From Epiperipatus broadwayi (Eukaryota; Onychophora; Udeonychophora; Euonychophora; Peripatidae), in contig JAQFVV010006551.1 in assembly GCA_028023455.1 (NCBI GenBank), positions 765,243-829,242 on the forward strand: DNA of 64,000 nucleotides, written 5' to 3'. The translations under genes were made by a program, and so were the position numbers. Under the pieces are notes generated by a model. The model ran no database searches. It was not told where the DNA came from and saw nothing but the letters and a program-made list of their open reading frames with translations. Below, piece by piece: positions 55,874 to 64,000 of this stretch; within the stretch, counting starts at the first letter, position 1; every line of letters begins with the position of its first letter.

Positions 55874-56748
55874 ATAGGAGATTCAAATTCAGACTTTCAC
55901 ACACCTCAACTCTCCATGCCATCTCATATTGCTGACCCACCTGATCATACACATGTTGAAAAGATAAATAATCACCAATAAATGTATTTCATGCTAAATC
56001 AGCACCCATCAGTTGGTACAGATTACCATCTTCACACATATATACAATCAGTGCTCCACTTTATATTAAAATAGCCAATCTTCATACTTTAATGGACAGG
56101 CTTCAAACCACTCCAATCCACAACTCTTCAGTTGTCCATTTCATTGAAAATCTGATGATGGAAAATTCAAAGCCCATGTAAGTGCCATCGTTGTCATCCT
56201 ACCCATGTTGACATTAATCACGCTGACCTCTCATGTACTGGAGAGTAATCTATTTTTACATATATCTGCAAGGGATGGGCAGACCTTTAATACAGTATAT
56301 TAAATTACATATTGAAACATAGTTCATTAAAGGACTGCCCATCCCTCGCATATGTATGTAAAAATGGATTATTCTCTGGTACATAAGGAATCAGAATGAT
56401 TAACATCAACATGGGTAGGATGACAACCTTAGCACTCACATGGGTTTTGAATGGTCCGTCATCAGATTTTCAATAAAATGGATAGCTGAAGAGTTGTGGA
56501 TTGGAGTGGTTTGAAGCCTGTCCATTAAAGTATGAAGATTGGCTATCTTAATATAAATCTGAGCACTGATTGTATATATGTGTGGAGATGGTAATCTGAA
56601 CCATCTGATGAGTGTAGGTTTATCATGAAATACATATATTGGTGATTATTTATTTTTTCAACATGTGTGTGATCAGGTGAGTCAGCAATATGAGATAGCA
56701 TGGAGAGCTGAGGACCATGTGAAAGTCTGAGTTTGAATCCTCTATATA
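55874..56748. repeat. Large fold-back (875 bp) with a tRNA-like end
   Basis: The two halves are near-complementary over about 410 bp each, with the centre near 56311. Examples are gacaggcttcaaaccactccaatccacaactcttcag against ctgaagagttgtggattggagtggtttgaagcctgtc. The terminal segment read inward from the right end (gatcaggtgagtcagcaatatgagatag ... gtctgagtttgaatcctc) has a B-box-like gagtttgaatcc and may derive from a tRNA. The left end is its mirror image. The frame at 56543-56767 is an artefact of the repeat. Confidence 0.8.
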
Positions 56749-56841
56749 TTACCTTATATGTGCACATATATGTAAGCCTGTACAGTGTATTAAGTTAAAT
56801 ATATTTATATTAATATAAATAATTAGCACCCTCATTATATT

Positions 56842-57325
56842 TACATCTGTAAATACAAGTTTATTAAATTATGTCACATGAAGTATTACTTGATTTCCTT
56901 ACTATTATAGTTTACTTTTTGAGGCTTGGTGATGTTATATTGCTAAGGCTATTAATATATGGTGGATATGAATTTAGTTCAAGCCCATATGGCTAGATTG
57001 CTGGATTTGAAGACATATAGATGTCTAAAAATTTCAGATTTTCGAATTAATAGTTAAGTATTTGATAAATGTTGGGCTTGACTTTGTATTTTAGATGTAG
57101 TGCCTGATTGTCCTAGCATCTCACTGATGAGGTCTATCTGCTCAAAACCAGTTTGGGGATAGGGATAATTCTAGATAGAGATTTTTAAATGCTTTATATT
57201 GTGGCACTTATCAAAAAAAGCTTGTTTGGAGCTATTAACATCTCATTATAATTATATTTGTAAATACAAGCTTATTACATTAAGTCACAAGATGTATGGC
57301 TTGATTTTCTTACTAATATATATTA
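56842..57325 (+). repeat. Second retrozyme-like tandem dimer, period about 410 bp
   Basis: The end segment tctgtaaatacaagtttattaaattatgtcaca...gatttccttactattata (56847-56910) recurs at 57257-57318. Between them lie a tRNA-like promoter region (B-box-like tagttcaagccc at 56971-56982) and the core atctcactgatgaggtctatctgctcaaaaccagtttggggat (57118-57160). The interior aligns loosely with 53870-54130 (tggtg...ctaaggctattaa against tggtggctatggttattaa), so the two dimers are diverged members of one class. Confidence 0.55.
57117..57161 (+). ncRNA. Possible degenerate hammerhead ribozyme core (second copy)
   Basis: atctca|ctgatga|g...c|aaaac|ca|gtt|tggggat. The CUGAUGAG string and a G-C closing pair for helix II are present. 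Helix I can form between AUCUCA and UGGGGAU. The GAAA box reads AAAA and the cleavage triplet reads GUU. It is decayed, and the identity is inferred from pattern only. Confidence 0.3.
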
Positions 57326-57329
57326 ATCA

Positions 57330-58930
57330 TACATAAAAAACCTTTTTTTTGTTAAATATGTATTTAAATATTTTTCAAACTTCTATTTCATACATTACTG
57401 AAACATGTAATCAAAGAGTTGAAAAAGATAAATGCTCTCCAAGATGAACATTTTATGCTGAACCAGTACTTATCAGTTAGCTTTACACATAGCTTTATTA
57501 TTTGTTCAGGATATATATATATATTATAACGGGACAGCCTATTTGATAGCCTTAGTTGAGGCACCAAATATAACGGAACGGCATTTAATCATCCCAGTTG
57601 ATGTATTAATTGTAATATAATCAATTATATTTAATGTTTAGAAATCATTAACTTAATGCTTCACAGTTAGGTTCACCAAATATAACAGAATGGATTATAT
57701 TTAAAATCTAAGTTGGTCTTGTTAAATATAAAGAGATGATTAAATTCCTTAGAAAGAGGATACGCATTTCACTACAATCGGACTTTGGGTCTTCAAGTAG
57801 AATGCTAGAAATGAATCGATGAAATACTAAATCCATGATTATATATATCTTTATTATGCTAGCTCAATAATCTTTAAATAAGTTTAAATACAATTTAGAC
57901 CAGGTCATTCATCTTTCATCCCTCTTTCAGTCACCATTATGCCACGATATTTAAACTCACGGAGAATTTGCAATTAGCTCTTTTCAGGAATAATTTCAAA
58001 ACAAGTTATTTCATATGCCTTTATATAAGCATTAATTATAACTATTATTCATATGATATTTATAATACTAGCATATATATAATATAATTCAATAATGATT
58101 AGACAAAAAGATCACGTTAACAAATCAATATTTAATAAACAATAAAAAAATATAATAGAATAGATAATAAAATATTAATAAATAAATACGGATGAATTTT
58201 ATCATTTTAAAAGAATATTAATAAATGATATTTTTTTATTTAATACCCTATGATAAAACTCAATACTATAATAAACTTTCAAAAATTAAAGAAAATAGCT
58301 TAAATTAACAGATATATAAAAACAATATCTGGGTTCAAAAATTAATAATTTATGTAACTTATTAATTTATTTATCGTTCTTATTTATATGCTTCACAATT
58401 ACCCATATATAAGTATTATTTGCCATTGTATAACTTATATATTATATGTATTTTTAATAAATAAAAATACATTAAACGTTTACAATATTACGTAGTAAAC
58501 ACAATATAATCCTGTTTAAGATATCTGTCAAATAATAACTATTTTTTATATCCCTCATCTAATTTGATGAATTATGTTAAGCTTTCAATTAATTATATTT
58601 AATAATAAATATAATTTTCCTTTTAAGATATATATGATGCGATGCCAAATTTGAAATAAAGATAATAATAATAATAATAAACATATTAAAATAATATAAG
58701 CATTATTATAATATATATTTTAACGGTCGGGGATGATGAAAACGTTTCCAGTCTTACCGCATCTGACGACAGAGCGCCACTAGGCTACTTTGAACCTAGA
58801 AAATTTATAAAGTCGACAGATACGTGCTGTTAAGATCACGGCCGTCAGCCCTAGTCACTAGCTCATAGAGTAGCAGAGATTTTAAACATTTATAAGTTTC
58901 AATAGATTTCTATTCTCAAAGTATATATAT
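57330..58930. other. Intergenic sequence with a short G+C-richer island
   Basis: 57530-57720 contains two imperfect copies of caccaaatataacggaacgg / caccaaatataacagaatgg about 110 bp apart. 58725-58870 is a CpG-containing island (gtcggggatgatgaaaacg, gcatctgacgacagagcgcc, gatcacggccgtcagcc) without a clear open frame or tRNA boxes. The remainder is AT-rich. Confidence 0.45.
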
Positions 58931-58939
58931 TAAATATTT

Positions 58940-60180
58940 ATAACAATAAAATAAAATAAGCCACTGCCAGTAATTAACACACAAATAGATTTTTATTAAC
59001 GCACATTTAAAATTGATGAATACATTTATTTTTAGGTTTTAACATTAATATTTTTTTTTTAAATTTAAATTACTATTTTCAATAGATCGCACAGAAGGAT
59101 ATTTAAATTATATTTTACTTTAGCATGACGAGCATAGATAGTCTACATAGATTTTTTTTTTTTTTTACTTAAAACTTATCAAAACATTCATTCAGTCTCA
59201 GACTAAAAGTTCGTAGCCAACCCAATGTCAGCTTCCAGATATATATTTGCAACTAATGCAATATGAAGATGCTAGCCTAAAACCATGCCGACAGGAATGG
59301 GCATCTGACGGCATGATATTATTTGAAGGAAATGATCCGTGTCTAGATCAGGAAAGGGCATCTGTTAGACTAAGGAATCATGTACATATATATATTTATT
59401 TTAAAGAGTGCTACGTATGGGGGAAAGCGGTCTTTCTGCCGTCTTATAAATCCCTGTCCATAGAGCTAGAAGGGGTCAATGGCGCAGGAAATACATCTGC
59501 CAGCATTTCAATGATATGACTGCCTCTTTGGGGTCATGCATTCAGTTGGGCACGTTGCCCTGTATGCTAAACACGCTTCACATTACATTAATATAAACAC
59601 CCATATATCTTTCCACAAGCATTGCCCTAACTACGAAACAAATAGCCTGACACTAAAATTTTTTAAATTAAACATAAACGAATTTAAACAGTTATTACTC
59701 TTTATCCATGCAGCTATCTACACCCAACTTTAATTTAATACATTTTATTTAACAGATAGAAATAAATAACCTAGTTAAACACAAACATACATAATTAAAT
59801 TTAAAAAAATGGAAATGATTGAAATAGCAAACGTATATAAAAAACAAATATTTATAATTGATTTAGAGTTCAATTCTTGGTCAGATAAGAGTACATTCAT
59901 TTATATTACTTTTTTTTTTTTTTGGATTGATTACTTATTGACGTTATACGGTAATTATTTAAAGGAAAGTTCAATTGGCAAAAGTTTATACTTTACAGAT
60001 TCTGAGGTCCATCTTCGTGATCACTTATATAGATTGTTTGTTCTTCCTTTTTAAAAACGAAGCCGCCACTTGCCATTCCTTTTTGGCCCCTAACTGGCAT
60101 AGGGAGGTCTCAGCTGGTTGTCTGGAAAATCTAATTCTATTTCAGACTTCCACATCGTGAAAATCTGCAATATAGATAGT
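58940..60180 (-). repeat. R3: diverged copy of the R repeat
   Basis: It starts aagccactgccagtaattaacacaca, the reverse complement of the R1 right end (tgtgtgttaattactggcaatggctt). Further markers shared with R2 in the same order are tcgcacagaaggata against tcgcacagataaat, tacatagattt, actaaaagttcgtagcc against gctaaaattcgcagtc, tcttataaatccctgtccatag against tcttataattccttccatag, aaatggaaatgatt and ttggtcagata. The small frame at 59247-59519 (90 codons) lies in this repeat and is not supported in R2 or R1. Confidence 0.6.
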
Positions 60181-60189
60181 TATAACGAC

Positions 60190-62120
60190 ATATTCATAGT
60201 CAGCTCTCAGATAATAATTATAATAATCATTTGGCTTTTATATTTTAACATTATTTTTAACTTTGATTTTTGACTTTAATTTACATTTAATTACTATTAT
60301 ATTCTAATTTTACATTTTAATTAAGTTCGCACAGATAAATTTATGAAAGCTTGTTTATAATGTTGAATATAGATCGGTTACATAGATTTCACGGTCAAAA
60401 ACATTTCAAAGTAAACATAAACGATCAAAATACAAAATTATTGATTACTGACAATTGCGGAGGGAACTTTATATGTAACCCAATAGTATTCACCATAAGA
60501 TACTTGCATTGTCACCAATAACTTAAAAGACATCCGAATAAATACATTTTAGATACTCACCGTAAGGTATCATTATTTATCGAATGTCTATATATTTTGA
60601 TCAAATATGAAAACCCAAAACATACTTAACCGATAACCAATCCATGCAAGCGTCTATAAACAACTTAAATTTAATGCATTTTTATTTAGGGTCAAGTATG
60701 AATAGACCACATAGATTTGCATTTGAAAATAAAATATTCTGTCCCTATTTAACCTTAGGCTAAAATTCGCAGTCAAACTGGCATCAATCCATCTGATACA
60801 TCGATGTATTCAATGTAATACAGAATACGGCAGCACCAAAAAGGTTAAGAGAAGATATTGACTCTCATTAGACAGGAATATTACTTCTATCTAATGAGAA
60901 GAACAATAAAAAAAAAACTCCATAGAAAGGAACTGCGCTCTGCGTCTTATAATTCCTTCCATAGGCAAAACGGGAGAGTGCGGCGTATGAAGCGATTCTG
61001 CCAGTAGCGAATCTCCGACTACATCTACTAACTACATCAATATATCCAATCCATTGACCCAATCTAACAACGACACAAATAACCTAAGATTACCCTACCC
61101 TAATATAACTTTACAAATCTATACAGCCATTCATGCCCGAGTTAAGTTTAACATTTATATAATTAATTTAACGAAAAACAAAAAAAATCATGATAAAAAC
61201 TTAAAGAATAAAAAATAAATAAATGGAAATGATTTTACATAAATAAGAAAAAAAATACATCAAATAACACTATTAATAAAGAATTTAGTTTGGTCAGATA
61301 GGATTCTATTTGTAACAATTAAATACTAGGAAAGTTTAAAATTTAAAGTTCTTAGTGTTTTCAAATTAATATTGTTTGTTATATCTTAGAAAGTTCTTAC
61401 GGTTTTAGAAATGTTCATCTTTTACAGTTGCTTGCCATTTGAAATCCAGCGTTAAATTTCCCGATGATCCTGTGGTCCTCTGAATATAAGAAAAGCGATG
61501 TTTCATTTTTCCATTTTATAACAACTGAAGGGATTGAACGTGCGTCCTTCAATCTCTTCTCCTGCACCTCCGCACTAACATCTATCTGTCACATCGTAAT
61601 AATCATAACAACTCACTAACTAATAATTTCCAAACTTGTCCTTTTATATTACTTTGAAAGATTGACTTAACATTACGTCATCGATGCGATGATCCTTTTC
61701 GTTGAGGTCCGATTTCCCAATGGATTTCTTTCATTGGCTATGTGTTTCTATTGTTTTCCTATCTGACCCATGTTTTTACATTTAAATGCCCAAGGCTGGT
61801 TTACATTTGACTAATTAAATTTATCATTTCCATTTCTGATTAATTAACCTGTTTTCCAAATCAAAGATATATTTAAAGATAAATTTAAAGATATAATTTT
61901 ATCTCCAAATCTTTTTTTTTTGTTTTTAAAATACCTTTTCTATTTTTAATACAGTTTTATTTTAATAATTTTTTTTTATCTGTGCGATTTAATATATACG
62001 AGTTTAAGATGATATTTAATTTCAATTTTTAATTCTTAAAGAAAATTTTTAAATGCGAACTTTTTAATTTACTTTCATGTTTAATAAATAAAAAAAAAAC
62101 AATGTAACGAACGTCTGTGC
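60190..62120 (-). repeat. R2: copy of the R repeat, inverted relative to R1
   Basis: It is alignable with the reverse complement of R1 over about 1.9 kb, for example cataaacgatcaaaatacaaaat, ctcaccgtaaggtatcattattt and ccataggcaaaacgggagag. It lies head-to-tail after R3. It keeps CpGs at positions where R1 has TG or CA, suggesting different age or methylation history. The minus-strand frame at 60868-61062 is within it and is not conserved in R1. Confidence 0.75.
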
Positions 62121-64000
62121 TCGTTACAAATATCAGTAACAGTTGCTTAAAAAAAATGATCAAAAAAAAAAATATTTATACTTAGGGTTAGTAATTACGG
62201 TATACGACTAACAAAATTTACAAAATTAGGTTAGTATAAAGACTATATATAAAAAATATGTTTACTATCACTTTCCTAAGGACCATTTACGGTCTAGGCC
62301 TCCTCCCCACAAGAGTTCTATTATTTTTTTTTTATATAAACATGTTTATTTTTACACACGGCATGACAAGCAAATTTTATAAATTATTTATTTAAATAAG
62401 GTTGCATTGAGGATAAATATGTTTTAAGAAGTGATAATGGGTTTAAACGTGTATATTTGCAGCACAATTATGAATACACCAACTTATTTATGACTGATTG
62501 AAATGCATAGATAGGGTTACATTGAGTAATTCAAGGTACTCATCATAAGGAACCACATTTATATAAACTTAAGTGGCTTTCTATATACATAAAAATATAT
62601 ATTGTAAATATCGATAAGTCTATCTATATTTTAAAAATATATCATTTGTTATTTTAAAAAAAAATCTCTTTGAGTTGATGTTTATATATGAAGTATTATT
62701 ATTGTTTATGGTTATTAGGTATAGTTATTGTTTGAAGTTATTATTTTATTTATATGTTGATGGTACATCGTTATGAATATTTAATTATAAATCTCATATA
62801 AATTGTTGATTATATAAAAAAATTATTTTATTTGCAGTGATTATTAAAAAAATGCAATATTATTATTTATGTATATTTTTAAAGCTGTCAAATAAATTTT
62901 CAATTTAATATTTTTTATATATATATGCTTGATATTTTATTTTTTTTAATGTTAATTGTTTAAAAGAAAACATGTGTAACAAGGGTTTTCAAAACAGCAT
63001 TTGCTAGCACGTGGAGCAACAATGAAAAAGAAGCCATTATTATTATTATTAGGATAGTAATAAAACCAACTGAAGGATAAAATTTTGTTGTACTTTATTT
63101 CTTTGAAATTACCATTCTTCAGAATATCGGAATAAGATAGATTTCTATGGTAAATACATAAATCATGACAGGCTAATAGAGATATATCGCAGCCAAGAGG
63201 CTGCACCATTTTCTTTCATTTATTCCAAAGCAGTTTAAAAAGAAAAAACTAAGAAAATTTCAATACATATATTTCATCGCGTCTGAAGCCAAAATTTGAC
63301 ATAGCTATCTGGAATCTATAATGGTCAATCTAATAATAATCTGGAGGTAACTAGAATTAATATATTGGATTCAACATTTCAATTTATTTATTTATTTTTC
63401 AAGGAAAGAAATTTTAGAAGGATAAAAATATACATACATCCAAGAATTGACAATTTTCTCTAACGTGATAGTTTCTTCACTTTAACTAGAATGCATTCTA
63501 ATATTAAACGGATAAAGAAATAAAACAAAGGAATAAGTTGACTTTTGAAGGAAAACTGAACATGTGAACTTTGAAAGGTAGTAAATAATTTTATATGTAT
63601 AAATGATATATAAATATATTTTTGAGATCGATATTTTTGTTATACTTTTATTTTTCATTATAAAAATATAACGTTTTATAAATATTCAATTCAAGCGTCT
63701 TGTTTTCTAACAGCAATAAACGTTTAACAGGTGTCAAAATTAACACTTAAGTAATTTAAAATCTTAAAGTATGGCTTATAAGTTTGGGTTGCATATGAGT
63801 TGTTATGTATATTTTAATAAGTAAATTTATATTCGCAAATTTTTATTATAAAAAATTGTTTTATTATTAATTTATTTATTTTCCATTTTTTTTTTTTTAA
63901 ACTTCATATAATAATTCTTATGCAGACCAAAACAATAATTTATATATATTTGCTGTATTTTTTTTTTTTTTTTATATATATATTTATTTTTATTATTTTT
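62120..64000. other. AT-rich sequence, nothing recognised
   Basis: Homopolymer runs, (TA)n tracts and an imperfect (TTA)n-like stretch at 63038-63050. The minus-strand frame at 62952-63209 has no recognisable domain. The window end is a T/TA-rich run. Confidence 0.5.

Noticed and set aside
57530-57720. Possible LTR ends (caccaaatataacgg repeated)
   Set aside because: The two copies are only about 110 bp apart, no retroelement body lies between them and no partner repeat was found. It is more likely a local duplication.
59247-59519. 90-codon frame as a gene
   Set aside because: It lies inside repeat R3, is not preserved in R2 or R1, and has no recognisable domain.

Overview
This window is gene-poor, very AT-rich nuclear DNA (by eye only about a quarter G+C) from a eukaryote, most likely an invertebrate animal. 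The evidence for an animal is a mix of non-LTR retrotransposons (an ORF1 with a PHD-type finger, a reverse transcriptase with a C-terminal CCHC knuckle), Penelope-like elements with a GIY-YIG domain, a Ty3/Gypsy element, a hAT-type MITE, tRNA-derived SINEs and many long fold-back elements. I cannot name the species. I found no confident host protein gene, no functional tRNA or rRNA gene and no CRISPR array. Most short open frames are chance frames in AT-rich sequence or shadows of degenerate transposons.

Layout. 0-5.1 kb: a Penelope-like 3' fragment (321-509), a 0.53 kb head-to-head inverted pair of another Penelope-like 3' end (765-1290), three tRNA-derived SINEs (one with a clear 16 bp target-site duplication) and a fold-back at 3.7-4.2 kb. 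5.1-9.8 kb: AT-rich, nothing recognised. 9.8-20.95 kb: a cluster of four non-LTR retrotransposon pieces. LINE-C (minus, 9.8-12.5 kb) is badly decayed. LINE-A (plus, 15076-17011) is a 5'-truncated copy inserted, with a 16 bp duplication, into LINE-D, whose ORF1 reads on the minus strand on both sides of the insertion. LINE-B (plus, about 18.43-20.64 kb) keeps YMDD and the CCHC knuckle and ends in a roughly 0.3 kb TAG/TAA microsatellite.

21-37.9 kb: AT-rich DNA with fold-backs, a roughly 1.9 kb dispersed repeat (R1, 25.89-27.81 kb), a hAT MITE with TIRs and a perfect 8 bp duplication (34125-34646), and a hairpin element (35116-35233) that shares its ends with the Penelope-like copy at 0.3-0.6 kb. 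37.9-44.45 kb: a minus-strand Ty3/Gypsy element with both LTRs recognisable. Its right LTR was broken by a roughly 1.4 kb tandem plus inverted repeat block. 44.6-52 kb: a near-perfect hairpin, another SINE, fold-backs, a tRNA-like sequence at 47.8 kb and one small unexplained open frame with a weak cysteine-protease-like motif (46587-46940).

52-57.3 kb: the C-terminal part of a Penelope-like ORF (52088-52710, minus), another SINE, and two tandem-dimer repeats (53.67-54.30 and 56.84-57.32 kb) whose units carry a CUGAUGA...GAAAC...GUC string reminiscent of a hammerhead ribozyme core. 57.5-62.2 kb: two diverged head-to-tail copies (R3, R2) of the R repeat, inverted relative to R1, in DNA that keeps visibly more CpG than the rest. 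62.2-64 kb: AT-rich, nothing recognised.

The biology visible here is a mobile-element ecosystem: autonomous families (LINE, Penelope-like, Gypsy), their likely non-autonomous dependants (SINEs, an ORF1-only LINE, hairpin elements, retrozyme-like dimers) and their decay. The most novel-looking items are the retrozyme-like dimers, the SINE family with its fixed 3' tail, and the shared termini of a Penelope-like copy and a hairpin MITE.
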